Below, in pieces: positions 21,955 through 31,287 of a DNA stretch of 64,000 bases. Origin of the DNA: Saccharospirillum sp. MSK14-1 (GTDB taxonomy: Bacteria; Pseudomonadota; Gammaproteobacteria; Pseudomonadales; Natronospirillaceae); the NCBI RefSeq assembly GCF_003054965.1, contig NZ_MIES01000026.1:248001-312000 (forward strand), read 5' to 3'. The stretch's first letter is position 1, and each line of letters starts with the position of its first letter. The position numbers and the translations under genes were made by a program. The notes beneath the pieces are model-generated. The model saw only the letters and a program-made list of their open reading frames with translations, was not told where the DNA came from and did no database searches.

Positions 21955-24900
21955 ATGAAACGCACCAGCGAAGCCGCTTTCGAAACCGCCATCGAAGCTG
22001 TCTTGCTGAATGACGGATACAAGCAGATCGATGCCAAAACCTTCGACCGTGAACGGGCCATCTTCCCTGATGAAGCGTTGAACTTCATCCGAACTACTCA
22101 ACCCAAGGTGTGGGACAAACTGGAAGCGCTGCACGGCGAGCAGACCGGTGCTCGAGTACTGGAGTCGCTGTGCAAATGGCTAGACACCCATGGCACACTG
22201 GCCACAGTGCGTCACGGCTTCAAGTGCTTCGGCAAGACACTGCGGATTGCTTTTTTTCGCCCTGCCCATGGCTTGAATCCAGAGTTGGAAGCTCGCTACA
22301 AAGCTAATCAACTGGGGCTGACCCGCCAACTGCACTTCAGTCCAAAGTCGGAAAAGTCGCTGGATGTGGTCTTGTCGGTCAATGGTATCCCAGTGGTGAC
22401 GCTAGAACTTAAGAACCCATTGAGCGGCCAAACGGCGGCTAATGCTATCCACCAGTACCGTTACGACCGCGACCCGCGGGAACTCATCTTCACGTTTACC
22501 AAACGCACGTTGGTGCATTTTGCGGTAGACACCGAAGAAGCGCACATGGCCACTCGCTTGGCCGGTTCGTCTACCTACTTTCTGCCCTTTAATCGGGGCA
22601 TGGATGGTGGCGCCGGTAACCCACCCGACCATGAAGGCCGCAACTACAAAACCGCCTACTTGTGGGAAGAAGTACTACAGCGTGACAGTCTGCTCGATCT
22701 GCTTGCTCGCTTTCTGCACTTGAATATAGAAGAGAAGACTACGGACGACGGTAAAAAAGTGCGTAAGGAAAGCCTGATTTTCCCGCGCTACCACCAGTTG
22801 CAGGCAGTACGTCAGATGGTAGCAGCCTCCGCAAACGAGGGCGCAGGGCATAACTATTTGGTAGAGCATTCAGCAGGCAGTGGCAAGAGCAACACCATTG
22901 CCTGGTTGGCGCATCGCCTGTCCAGCCTGCACAACGAAAGCGACGAACGGCTGTTCGACAGTGTGGTGGTCATCACGGACCGCGTGGTACTGGACCGCCA
23001 GTTGCAGAACACCATATACCAATTCGATCACCGCCAGGGTGTGGTGCAAAAGATTGACGAGGACTCTCGCCAGCTCGCAGAAGCACTTGAATCCGGCGTA
23101 CCCATCATCATCACTACGCTGCAGAAGTTTCCGTTCGTGACAGAGCAACTGGCCAAGCTCAATGAGGAACGTGGTGAGGGCAGCAAAAGCCATCTACCGA
23201 CGCGTAAGTACGCGGTGATCATCGACGAGGCGCATAGCTCGCAGTCTGGCGAAACGGCAACTGAGCTCAAGGGAGTGTTGGGCGGTGCCGATCTGCGCCG
23301 TAAGGCCCAGGAAATGGCCAAAGAGGAAGACGAGTTCGAACTCGAACGACTGTTCCGCTCCATGGCCAAACGAGGCCACCAGCCTAACATGAGTTTCTTT
23401 GCGTTCACTGCCACGCCGAAGCACAAGACTCTGGCGATCTTTGGTCGCAATGGTGAACCCTTCCATCGCTACACCATGCGCCAGGCGATTGAGGAGAATT
23501 TCATTGAGGATGTGCTGAAGAGCTATGTTAGCTACAAAACCTTTTACAAGCTGGTTAAGAAAGCCGAAGACGACCCAAACGTTGAGCGTAAGAAGGCGGC
23601 CAAAGCTCTGGCCCGCTTCATGCGCTTGCACCCACATAACATCGGCCAGAAGACCGAGGTTATAGTCGAGCATTTCCAGCAGTTTACCCGACATAAGATT
23701 GGTGGACATGCCAAAGCGATGGTTGTCACTGGCTCGCGGCTGGAGGCGGTGCGTTACAAGCAGGAGTTCGACCGCTATATCCTGGAACAGGGTTACCCGA
23801 TCAAGAGCCTTGTGGCGTTTTCGGGCGCTGTGGAAGACGACAAGGTCCCGGACAAGTCTTACACCGAAGTGGAAATGAATAACGGCCTGAAGGAAAAGGA
23901 GTTGCCCGACAACTTCGCCAAACCGGATTTCCGCGTACTGCTGGTGGCTGAGAAATACCAGACTGGCTTTGACCAACCGCTGCTTCACACCATGTACGTG
24001 GATAAGCGATTGGCGGGTATTCAAGCGGTGCAGACCTTATCGCGCTTGAACCGGACACACCCACTCAAGGACGATACATTCGTGCTTGATTTCGTCAACA
24101 AGCCTGAGGAAATTCAGGAGGCTTTCCGTCAGTACTATGACGGATCGGTAATGGGCGAGGAGGTCGATCCGGACAAGCTCTATGAGGTGAAGGCCGAACT
24201 GGATGCCTCGGGCATTTACCTGCAAACCGAGATTACTGAGTTTGCGCAGGTGTTCTTTGCGCCGAAGCGCCGGCAGAGCCCCGGCGACCACAAGTTGATG
24301 AATGCGATTCTTGATCAGGCGGTCGTACGCTTTGTGCAGTTTCAGAACACTGAAGAAGATGAAGCTGAATTGTGGCGCAGCAAACTGCAGGCCTTTCGCA
24401 ATTTGTACGGTTTCCTGAGTCAGGTGATTCCCTATCAAGATAGCGATTTGGAAAAGCTCTTCACCTATCTGCGTCATCTCGCTTTAAAGTTGCCCAAACG
24501 CAAGAGCGGGCCAGGCTATCAGTTCGATGAGGAAGTGGAGCTTGATTACTACCGTTTGCAGAAAATCAGCGAAGGCTCGATCAGTCTCAATGAAGGTTAT
24601 GCCAAACCGCTCGATGGCCCGCGAGAGGTGGGCTCAGGCATGGTACGTGAGGAGTCCGTTTCGTTGTCACGCCTGATCGACATTATCAATCAGCGATTCG
24701 GCGGTGAATTGAACGATGCAGATCAGTTGTTCTTCGATCAGATTGCCGAAGCTGCAAGCCAGAATGAGTCATTGCAAAAGGCAGCGGGGGTTAATTCCTT
24801 AGATAAATTCCAACTCGTGTTTCAACAGGTGCTGGAATCCTTATTTATTGAGCGGATGGAGCTGAATGAGGAGTTGTTCACTGACTATATGAGCAAGCCG

Positions 24901-24990
24901 GAAATGCAGGACTTAGTGTCGAAGTGGCTTGGTAGCCAAGTGTACGAGCGGCTAGCAGCGGCCGACAGAGATGAACATTCAAAAAGCTAA
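21955..24990 (+). CDS. hsdR: Type I restriction endonuclease subunit R
   Basis: Translocase-nuclease subunit of 1011 residues that cuts unmodified DNA after ATP-driven translocation. The N-terminal PD-(D/E)XK nuclease domain has LDVVLSVNG and VVTLELKNP (about residues 135-160). The SF2 helicase core has Walker A SAGSGKSN (Lys311) and the DEAH box IIDEAH (Asp424); the C-terminal helical domain contacts the methylase. A GGAGGG ribosome site precedes the ATG. It is the last gene of the operon. The next 270 bp (24991-25261) hold no convincing gene and mark the right side of the island. Confidence 0.95.
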   Translation: MKRTSEAAFETAIEAVLLNDGYKQIDAKTFDRERAIFPDEALNFIRTTQPKVWDKLEALHGEQTGARVLESLCKWLDTHGTLATVRHGFKCFGKTLRIAFFRPAHGLNPELEARYKANQLGLTRQLHFSPKSEKSLDVVLSVNGIPVVTLELKNPLSGQTAANAIHQYRYDRDPRELIFTFTKRTLVHFAVDTEEAHMATRLAGSSTYFLPFNRGMDGGAGNPPDHEGRNYKTAYLWEEVLQRDSLLDLLARFLHLNIEEKTTDDGKKVRKESLIFPRYHQLQAVRQMVAASANEGAGHNYLVEHSAGSGKSNTIAWLAHRLSSLHNESDERLFDSVVVITDRVVLDRQLQNTIYQFDHRQGVVQKIDEDSRQLAEALESGVPIIITTLQKFPFVTEQLAKLNEERGEGSKSHLPTRKYAVIIDEAHSSQSGETATELKGVLGGADLRRKAQEMAKEEDEFELERLFRSMAKRGHQPNMSFFAFTATPKHKTLAIFGRNGEPFHRYTMRQAIEENFIEDVLKSYVSYKTFYKLVKKAEDDPNVERKKAAKALARFMRLHPHNIGQKTEVIVEHFQQFTRHKIGGHAKAMVVTGSRLEAVRYKQEFDRYILEQGYPIKSLVAFSGAVEDDKVPDKSYTEVEMNNGLKEKELPDNFAKPDFRVLLVAEKYQTGFDQPLLHTMYVDKRLAGIQAVQTLSRLNRTHPLKDDTFVLDFVNKPEEIQEAFRQYYDGSVMGEEVDPDKLYEVKAELDASGIYLQTEITEFAQVFFAPKRRQSPGDHKLMNAILDQAVVRFVQFQNTEEDEAELWRSKLQAFRNLYGFLSQVIPYQDSDLEKLFTYLRHLALKLPKRKSGPGYQFDEEVELDYYRLQKISEGSISLNEGYAKPLDGPREVGSGMVREESVSLSRLIDIINQRFGGELNDADQLFFDQIAEAASQNESLQKAAGVNSLDKFQLVFQQVLESLFIERMELNEELFTDYMSKPEMQDLVSKWLGSQVYERLAAADRDEHSKS

Positions 24991-25261
24991 ACCGGTGACA
25001 GCGCTACTAAATTTTGATCTATGCCGACTAAGCAGAAGATGGACGCCGATGGTCAAGTTAAAGGCCTTTAATCAGGTTATCCATGGATACTTCGCATCGG
25101 TGGAGAGTTGGGAGCGTCCATGGAAGGCTATTACAGCGATTGGCGGATGTGCTTAATCTTAGGATCTTTGAATAAATCAAGCACGTCGATTGAAATCAAA
25201 ATTCCTTTTTAAATCAAAGATATGTGTCGAAAACGCCACCTCTGCATTGGGGTAAAGGCGT

Positions 25262-26188
25262 TCAGCTGATGTCTTCAGCGGAACGACTTTGATGCGCCAG
25301 ACAACTGGCCAGATAGTGCCAGACTTCCTCAGCGTTAATCTCGTTAATCAATTCGTGCCGGCCACCTTCAAATAAGCGCGCACTGGCCACCTGAACCCCG
25401 GCAGTCTTTAACGCCTCGATGTGGCGCTTGATACCCCGGCCCCATTCGCCCAAACCATCGTCAGTGCCAGACATCAGATGCACCGGTAAATCCTTGGGCC
25501 AGGTTTCGGGACGAATCGTCAACATGCCGCCAATCAGATCGCTCCACAAACGCGGCGTGCAGGCGTAACCGCAGTAGGCGTCTTCGATGTAGGCATCGAC
25601 TTGGGCGGTATCGCGACTGATCCAGTCGAAATCGGTGCGGTTGGGTTTGAAGTGGCGGTTGTAGGCGCCGAAATTGACCGTCTCAATAAAGCCACTGGCG
25701 TTGCGGAAGCCGCTCAGCAAACCCACCAGATTGACCACTTGTTTGGAGGCTACAAGCATCGGCCGGTTGATGCGGTTGGTGGAGCCGAGCACCAGTGCAT
25801 CAAGGTCATCGCCGAATTGCTGAGTCACGCATTGAGCCACAAAACTGCCCATCGAATGACCAAAAAGGGTGAGCGGCAATTGCGGTTCCAATTCGCGAGC
25901 GTAGCCAATGACCTGGCCGACGTCGCTGACCGCTTTTTGCCAACCGTTGTGGTCGGCCAGATGACCGAGGTCTTCATCGGGGCAGTCGTCGGAGTGTCCG
26001 CGTTGTTCCAATGCGACCACGGCAACCTGCTGTTCAGTCAGCCATTCCGCCAGGGGCGCATACCGGGCGGCGTGTTCAGCCATGCCGTGAACAATGACCA
26101 GAATTCGATCGGGCTGGCGAGGTCGCCAGACTTTGACGGGAATCGAATGACCATCGTCGGTCTCCAGCCATTCTTCAAGATACTGCAT
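25262..26188 (-). CDS. Alpha/beta hydrolase, monoacylglycerol lipase-like
   Basis: Predicted serine hydrolase of 308 residues in the Hydrolase_4/lysophospholipase group. It begins with the oxyanion-hole segment VIVHGMAEHAARY, has the nucleophile elbow GHSMGS (Ser near 112), and a late GGRHEL that likely supplies the catalytic histidine. There is no signal peptide, so it is probably cytoplasmic. The substrate is not visible; medium-chain monoacylglycerols or lysophospholipids are usual. It converges on the hsdR side of the island and is about 50 bp after ribA on the same strand. Confidence 0.85.
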   Translation of the reverse strand: MQYLEEWLETDDGHSIPVKVWRPRQPDRILVIVHGMAEHAARYAPLAEWLTEQQVAVVALEQRGHSDDCPDEDLGHLADHNGWQKAVSDVGQVIGYARELEPQLPLTLFGHSMGSFVAQCVTQQFGDDLDALVLGSTNRINRPMLVASKQVVNLVGLLSGFRNASGFIETVNFGAYNRHFKPNRTDFDWISRDTAQVDAYIEDAYCGYACTPRLWSDLIGGMLTIRPETWPKDLPVHLMSGTDDGLGEWGRGIKRHIEALKTAGVQVASARLFEGGRHELINEINAEEVWHYLASCLAHQSRSAEDIS

Positions 26189-26235
26189 GGCGGCGCTCCT
26201 GCTCGTTAGGGTTGAGCCTGAGATGGTAGACGAGG

Positions 26236-26865
26236 CTAAGCCGGGTCGGAATCCTTAGGGTCGCTTTGTTGATCCAAACGAATGGAATGCGCTTGTTGAT
26301 CAACCTTGGCTTTCAGATAAGCCGCATTATGACGATTCACATAGACACCGGTATCCACCCGGTCGACTACCACAATGCCGTGCTCTTCTAATTGACTGGC
26401 CTTGTGCGGGTTGTTCGACAGCAGACGAATGCGCGCAATGCCCAGCGCTTGCAGCATTTCTGCGGCGGGCGTGAAATCGCGCAGGTCGTGACCGAAACCG
26501 AGCATGGTATTGGCGGTGTAGGTGTCGATGCCCTGATCCTGCAATGCGTAAGCATCGAGCTTGTTGTACAGACCGATGCCGCGCCCTTCCTGACGCAGAT
26601 ACAACAAAATGCCACCTTGTTCTGCCAGCAATCGCTGTGCTTCCTTTAACTGTTCGCCACAGTCGCAGCGCTGTGAGCCGAAGACATCGCCGGTCAGGCA
26701 TTCGCTGTGCAAACGCACCAGTGGTGGCTCTTGAGTATCCAGGTCACCGTAAATGATGGCGATATGCTCTTTACCATCGCTGAGGGTATCGAAGGTGACA
26801 AAGCGGCTGGCTACACCAGCTTCCCCGAGTGGGATACCGACGCTGGCGCGTTGTTTAACAGTCAT
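26236..26865 (-). CDS. ribA: GTP cyclohydrolase II
   Basis: First committed enzyme of riboflavin synthesis, converting GTP to 2,5-diamino-6-ribosylamino-4(3H)-pyrimidinone 5'-phosphate, formate and pyrophosphate. The zinc ligands lie in GSQRCDCGEQL and the catalytic segment is LRQEGRGIGL. The ATG at 26865 gives 209 residues, close to stand-alone E. coli RibA; the frame runs 38 codons further upstream but that part is not family-like. It has no RibB fusion. It is divergent from the FAD-dependent oxidoreductase gene. Confidence 0.95.
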   Translation of the reverse strand: MTVKQRASVGIPLGEAGVASRFVTFDTLSDGKEHIAIIYGDLDTQEPPLVRLHSECLTGDVFGSQRCDCGEQLKEAQRLLAEQGGILLYLRQEGRGIGLYNKLDAYALQDQGIDTYTANTMLGFGHDLRDFTPAAEMLQALGIARIRLLSNNPHKASQLEEHGIVVVDRVDTGVYVNRHNAAYLKAKVDQQAHSIRLDQQSDPKDSDPA

Positions 26866-27007
26866 GGTGGTCTCTACTGCGGAGGCGTGCCCCCATTTAT
26901 AGGGGCATGCGCGGTGAATAAAAGGTGACGTCAGTGTCTGGAATGTCGAATTGAAGGGAGTAGAGTAGAGCCATTCCAACTTGTCCAGTCAGCGAGAGGA
27001 GCCTTGC

Positions 27008-28003
27008 ATGGCGGTCTTTGCAATTGTAGGTGCGGGTCTGGCCGGAATGACACTCGCTCGTGAATTGAACGATGCTGGCCATCATTGTCAGGTGTTTGAG
27101 AAAAGTCGCGGCATCGGTGGCCGCTTGGCGACACGACGCTGCGATGGCTGGCAGGTCGATCACGGCGCTCAATATTTCACCGTCCGTAATGAGCAATTTC
27201 AGCAGGTGGTTGATACCTGGTGTCGCCAGGGTTGGGTCGCGCCCTGGGACGTTCAGCCCTGGTTACTCAATCGCGATGGCTTGCACGCTTCGCCCGACGA
27301 TCGCCGCCGCTATGTCGGTACGCCCAGCATGAACGCCATGATCAAAGGCTTTGCTCAGGGGATCGATGTGTTTACCCAGACACGCGTCGACCGGCTCGAA
27401 CGCGTCGGCGAGCAATGGCGCTTGTGGGACGACGCTGGCGAACAATACGGCCAGTTCGATGCCGTTTTTCTGACCGCACCACTGGCGCAAAGTTTGGCTC
27501 TGTTACCCGCCGGTGCTCGCGCCGAAGTCCCCTTGCGCAACGCCAGCATGAAACCGACCTGGTCTCTGGCCATGGCCTTTGATCAGCCCACCGGCGTTGA
27601 GCCGGACGCCATCTTCGTGCGTGAAGGCGTGATCGACTGGGCCGCCCGCGATTCAGCCAAACCGGGCCGCGAGGGCCCGCTGGAAGTCTGGTTGATGCAT
27701 TTTGCGTCCCAATGGACGGCCAATCATCTCGACGCCGCGGATAATCTGTTGCAACAGCAAGGCCTGGCCTTATTGCGCACACTCAGTGGCGCGGCCACCG
27801 GATCCGATTTTCCCGAGCCGGTGGATACTTTTAAACATCGCTGGCTCTATGCGCGGTCTGGCCCGATCGAAACCCAGGTGCCGCAGTGGGATGCCTCGTT
27901 AAAACTGGGCTTGGCCGGTGACTGGACACTGGGCGATCGTCTGGAAGATGCCTGGCTCAGTGCCAAAACGCTGGCGGCGGACGTGCGCGCTGCCGACTTG
28001 TAA
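27008..28003 (+). CDS. FAD-dependent oxidoreductase, renalase-like
   Basis: Flavoprotein of 331 residues. The N-terminal Rossmann motif VGAGLAGMTLARELNDAG binds FAD, followed by FEKSRGIGGRLATRR, typical of the renalase/NAD(P)-binding amine-oxidase-like group in proteobacteria. The C-terminal GLAGDWTLGDRLEDAWLS is the second FAD-contact motif. Renalases oxidise off-pathway NAD(P)H isomers; whether this one does is inference. The ATG follows GAGAGGAG. It is divergent from ribA, which supplies the flavin pathway, possibly a shared control region. Confidence 0.85.
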   Translation: MAVFAIVGAGLAGMTLARELNDAGHHCQVFEKSRGIGGRLATRRCDGWQVDHGAQYFTVRNEQFQQVVDTWCRQGWVAPWDVQPWLLNRDGLHASPDDRRRYVGTPSMNAMIKGFAQGIDVFTQTRVDRLERVGEQWRLWDDAGEQYGQFDAVFLTAPLAQSLALLPAGARAEVPLRNASMKPTWSLAMAFDQPTGVEPDAIFVREGVIDWAARDSAKPGREGPLEVWLMHFASQWTANHLDAADNLLQQQGLALLRTLSGAATGSDFPEPVDTFKHRWLYARSGPIETQVPQWDASLKLGLAGDWTLGDRLEDAWLSAKTLAADVRAADL

Positions 28004-28012
28004 CGCTGCGTC

Positions 28013-28126
28013 TTACAGCATCAGCAGAAACATCAGCAAGGTCAGCAACAACCCCTGAATAACGCCGATGACAATGTAGCGCCAGCCATGCGGAATGCGT
28101 TTGGGACGGTTGTTATTGTCGTTCAT
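28013..28126 (-). CDS. Small membrane protein, 37 residues
   Basis: A short frame starting MNDNNNRPKRIPHGWRY followed by one hydrophobic helix rich in Leu (VIGVIQGLLLTLLMFLLML) that runs to the C-terminus. A good ribosome site (AGAGGTGG) lies about four bases before the ATG. The hydrophilic, positively charged N-terminus predicts the N-in orientation. It converges with the FAD oxidoreductase gene, 10 bp away. I do not recognise a named family. The ribosome site and clean topology support a real gene. Confidence 0.65.
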   Translation of the reverse strand: MNDNNNRPKRIPHGWRYIVIGVIQGLLLTLLMFLLML

Positions 28127-28320
28127 ACAGCCACCTCTGAGCCGAGTGGGAATGGTGCGTGAGTGGCGTGGTGTTAGCTTCAGCCTAAGCCCCGGCCTTG
28201 CAACTTGCCAGCGTTCGCCCCATCTGACGGTTCACGATGGAACGAATGACGCGCAACGGCGTCTACGCCAACACCCCATACCGCAACGAACCTGGCCCGG
28301 CGTCAGGGTGGAGAACCAAG

Positions 28321-28980
28321 ATGAGTGATCTGAAAGAACTGAAAATCGATGTCGTGTCCGACGTCGTCTGCCCCTGGTGCGCCATCGGCTACAAAAACCT
28401 GGAAACCGCGGTGCAGCGGCTGGAAGGCGATATCGACATCGATCTGCAATGGCACGCTTACGAGCTGAACCCGGAAACGCCCGTTGGTGGTAACCCCCAT
28501 CGCCAGATGCTGAAAGACAAATACGGCATGTCGGACGAGCAGTATGCGAGCAATCATCAGCGCATCACCGACATGGGCGCTCAGGCGGGGTTTGAATTCA
28601 ACTTCCGCGAGGAAATGCGCACCTCCAACACCTTTGATTGCCATCGCCTGTTGCTGTGGGCCAAAGACAGCGGCCACCAGACCGATCTGAAAATGGCCTT
28701 CTTCCAGGCTTATTTCACCGACACCAAAGACGTTAACGATCGCAGCGTGATTCTCGACGCGGTGGCGCAAGTCGGTCTGGATGTGGATGCCGCTGCGGCC
28801 GTTCTGGACAGCGATCAATTCGCCGCTGAAGTGCGCGCTGAAGAAGAGCGTTATCAGCAACTGGGCATTCAATCGGTGCCGACCTACATTGTGAACGATC
28901 AGTACGCCATCAGTGGTGGCCAGCCGCCGGAAGTGTTCGAGCAGGCGCTGCGTCAGATTGCCGATGAAATGAGCGCCTGA
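28321..28980 (+). CDS. DsbA family oxidoreductase, FrnE-like
   Basis: Thioredoxin-fold protein of 219 residues with the redox motif CPWC near residue 18 (VVSDVVCPWCAIGYKNLE) and the cis-proline loop SVPTYIVND. It has no signal peptide, so it is cytoplasmic, as in the FrnE/2-hydroxychromene-2-carboxylate isomerase-like branch. Proposed activity is disulfide exchange, possibly linked to oxidative stress. The ATG at 28321 has GGAGAACC upstream; the frame extends further upstream without family similarity. Confidence 0.88.
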   Translation: MSDLKELKIDVVSDVVCPWCAIGYKNLETAVQRLEGDIDIDLQWHAYELNPETPVGGNPHRQMLKDKYGMSDEQYASNHQRITDMGAQAGFEFNFREEMRTSNTFDCHRLLLWAKDSGHQTDLKMAFFQAYFTDTKDVNDRSVILDAVAQVGLDVDAAAAVLDSDQFAAEVRAEEERYQQLGIQSVPTYIVNDQYAISGGQPPEVFEQALRQIADEMSA

Positions 28981-29036
28981 GCGGACCCTGCTATACTGCG
29001 CGGCCTCGTTGAAGTGAACCGTCACTAAGGATCGTT

Positions 29037-29375
29037 ATGGCGCTGGTATACAGCACCGAAAGTGGCCGTACCTGCCCGGATTGCGGCCAGCCGCTGGACG
29101 ACTGTCGTTGTGGCCCAGCCGCACCACCGCAAGGGGATGGCATCGTCCGGGTTTCGCGCGAAACCAAAGGCCGCAAAGGCAAAGGCGTGACGTTGATCAG
29201 TGGTCTGGCGTTGCCGGAAAAAGAGCTCAAAGCCGTGGCTAAAAAGCTCAAAGCCAAATGCGGGACCGGCGGCACAGTGAAAGATTTTGTCATCGAAATA
29301 CAGGGCGATCAGCGCGACACGCTGGTGCCGGAATTGGAAAAACTCGGCTACCGCGTTAAGCGTGCCGGTGGCTGA
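29037..29375 (+). CDS. yciH: SUI1-domain translation factor YciH
   Basis: Bacterial homologue of eIF1, 112 residues. An N-terminal zinc-ribbon-like CPDCGQPLDDCRC precedes the SUI1 domain (about 45-110) with KGVTLISGL, CGTGGTVKD and IEIQGDQRD. It is thought to influence initiation fidelity but is not essential in E. coli. A TATACT -10-like element lies about 40 bp upstream. It starts a three-gene run with the DUF1244 and YecA-like genes. Confidence 0.9.
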   Translation: MALVYSTESGRTCPDCGQPLDDCRCGPAAPPQGDGIVRVSRETKGRKGKGVTLISGLALPEKELKAVAKKLKAKCGTGGTVKDFVIEIQGDQRDTLVPELEKLGYRVKRAGG

Positions 29376-29388
29376 GCGGAGCACTGCT

Positions 29389-29682
29389 ATGGATTCCCAA
29401 ACCCGAACTGAAATCGAAGCGGCGGCCTTTCGCCGGCTGCTCGATCATCTGGCTGAGCGAACCGATGTGCAAAACATCGACCTGATGAACCTGGCCGGTT
29501 TCTGTCGCAATTGTCTGTCGCGCTGGTACGCCGAAGCCGCGGCTGAAAAAGGCGAAAGCATCGATAAAGAAGCCGCCCGGGAAATCGTCTACGGCATGCC
29601 GTATGACGACTGGAAAGCTCAATATCAGACCGAAGCCCGTGCCGAACAACAGGCCGCTTTCGAGAAAAATCGCCATGACTGA
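29389..29682 (+). CDS. DUF1244 family protein
   Basis: A 97-residue protein with the family core [28 protein letters not shown] and [16 protein letters not shown]. The CRNC pair could bind metal. Function is unknown across the family. It starts 13 bp after yciH and its end overlaps the start of the YecA-like gene by eight bases, so the three are probably co-expressed. Confidence 0.85.
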   Translation: MDSQTRTEIEAAAFRRLLDHLAERTDVQNIDLMNLAGFCRNCLSRWYAEAAAEKGESIDKEAAREIVYGMPYDDWKAQYQTEARAEQQAAFEKNRHD

Positions 29683-30376
29683 AACCGCTGTCCAAAGTTT
29701 GGGGTTTGATGACGCCCGCCGCTGGCTGATCGAGCAATTGGCCGAGGCTGATGAAGGCGCCGGCGGCCCGGTGCCGCCGTCCATCGACGGCGTGGATGGG
29801 TATTTGTTTGCCATTGCTCAAGCGCCGGTGCCGGTTTCGGCCAGCGAATGGGTGGGCGATCTGCTCAGTCTGTTTGGCAATGAGGTGGATAACCGCGAAG
29901 CGCTCAATGCGTTGTTATCGTATCAGCGTCATCTGGAAAAGCGCTGCCTGGAGCAGCAGTATCCGATTCCGGAATTGAACGGTTTGGATGCTGTTGATCA
30001 GATCCAGCCCGGTCGGCCATTGAACGATTGGAGCCGCGGTTTTGATTTGGGTTTTGATCGCGTTGCACCGCTGTGGCAAACACTGATTCCGGCGGAGTTA
30101 AAAGCCGAACTCGACAGCCAGTGTTTTGCGCTCGGTTTCTTCGCCTCACCGGATAAAGCCCGCGCCTTTTTGGCCAGCCGCGATTCGCAGATGCGCCCGG
30201 AACAACTGGCCGACCAGATCATCGGTCAGTTCCCCAAAGCGGTGGATCTGCACGCCCGCCTGTCAATTTCCGTGGGCGATGTGGCGCAGGCCAAGCTGGA
30301 AGAGCCCAAGGTCGGTCGCAATGATCCCTGCCCGTGCGGCAGCGGCAAAAAGTATAAACACTGCTGCCTGCAGTAA
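29675..30376 (+). CDS. YecA/UPF0149 family protein with SEC-C zinc motif
   Basis: A 233-residue protein. The first ~190 residues are an UPF0149/YecA helical domain ([25 protein letters not shown]). The last 20 are a SEC-C zinc-binding motif, [18 protein letters not shown], like the SecA C-terminus. In E. coli YecA this tail binds metal and associates with ribosomes. It overlaps the DUF1244 gene start-to-stop, and converges with a LysR gene five bases later. Confidence 0.9.
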   Translation: MTETAVQSLGFDDARRWLIEQLAEADEGAGGPVPPSIDGVDGYLFAIAQAPVPVSASEWVGDLLSLFGNEVDNREALNALLSYQRHLEKRCLEQQYPIPELNGLDAVDQIQPGRPLNDWSRGFDLGFDRVAPLWQTLIPAELKAELDSQCFALGFFASPDKARAFLASRDSQMRPEQLADQIIGQFPKAVDLHARLSISVGDVAQAKLEEPKVGRNDPCPCGSGKKYKHCCLQ

Positions 30377-30380
30377 GTCG

Positions 30381-31274
30381 TTACAGCGCACCCAGATCGA
30401 TGCTGTGAAAACGGCGGATCAGATGGTCACGTACCATCTGTACCCGCCGCGGCAATTCCACGCGCGACGCCCACACCAGCCAGATGGTGGTGTTCTCAAT
30501 CTGCCAGTCGCTTAACACCGGCACCACGCGCCCGGCCTGCATCGGTTCTTTCAGCACCAGATTCGATAAGCGGGCAATACCCAATCCCTGTTCCACCGCC
30601 AGCAACTGCGCCTGACTCGACGGCGAACGCCAATTGCCTTTGGGCGTGAGTTCAACGCTGTCGTTGCCGCGCCGGAAACGCCACACCTGCGGGGTGCCAG
30701 TGACGCAGTTAAAGCGGTTCAGGTCATCAGGGTGATGAGGAAAGCCCACCCGATTCAGATACTGCGGGCTCGCACACAAGCGATGCTCCAGCCGACCGAT
30801 ACGCTCCGCTTCAACGCCCGGGCCGGGGTCATCGCCGCCACGGATGACTAAATCGACCGGGTCCCGACTTAAATCGACGCGCTGACTGGAATAGTCGAGG
30901 CGGATCTCCAGGTCGGGGTGCGAATCGACAATCTCGGTCAGCACTTTGGCCAGATAATGCTCACCCAGCACGCCCCCCACCGAATTGATGCGCACCGGGC
31001 CGGACAACCGATCGGCCATTAACTTGAGCTTGTGTTCGGCATCGTCCAACTGCTGCAAACCGGCCTGACACTGGCGCCGGAAATGATCGCCTTCAGGCGT
31101 CAGATGCTGGCTGCGGGTGGTGCGTTGCAACAGCGTGACACCCAAGCGTTGCTCCAGTTGCATCACCAACTGACTGACTCGGCTGCGTGACAAACCCAGT
31201 GTTTGGGCTGCCGCGGTAAAGCTGCCCGCATCGCAGACGGCGAGAAAGGTTTGAATCTGGGTATAGCGGTCCAT
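30381..31274 (-). CDS. LysR family transcriptional regulator
   Basis: A 297-residue regulator: N-terminal winged helix-turn-helix (SFTAAAQTLGLSRSRVSQLVMQLE) and a C-terminal periplasmic-binding-protein-like effector domain. It is divergent from three tandem aldo/keto reductase genes, the classical layout for a LysR regulator of its neighbours. The 115-bp shared interval contains the dyad TAACG-5 bp-CGTTA (31288-31302), a candidate binding site. The effector is unknown. Confidence 0.9.
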   Translation of the reverse strand: MDRYTQIQTFLAVCDAGSFTAAAQTLGLSRSRVSQLVMQLEQRLGVTLLQRTTRSQHLTPEGDHFRRQCQAGLQQLDDAEHKLKLMADRLSGPVRINSVGGVLGEHYLAKVLTEIVDSHPDLEIRLDYSSQRVDLSRDPVDLVIRGGDDPGPGVEAERIGRLEHRLCASPQYLNRVGFPHHPDDLNRFNCVTGTPQVWRFRRGNDSVELTPKGNWRSPSSQAQLLAVEQGLGIARLSNLVLKEPMQAGRVVPVLSDWQIENTTIWLVWASRVELPRRVQMVRDHLIRRFHSIDLGAL

Positions 31275-31287
31275 TGGTTAGCCTGAA

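Noticed and set aside
24971-25156. 61-codon open frame after hsdR
   Set aside because: It overlaps the hsdR end, has no ribosome site and no recognisable protein features; treated as non-coding island edge.
25232-25262. AACGCC/GGCGTT hairpin after the alpha/beta hydrolase
   Set aside because: Long loop and only a short T run on the minus strand; too weak to call a terminator.
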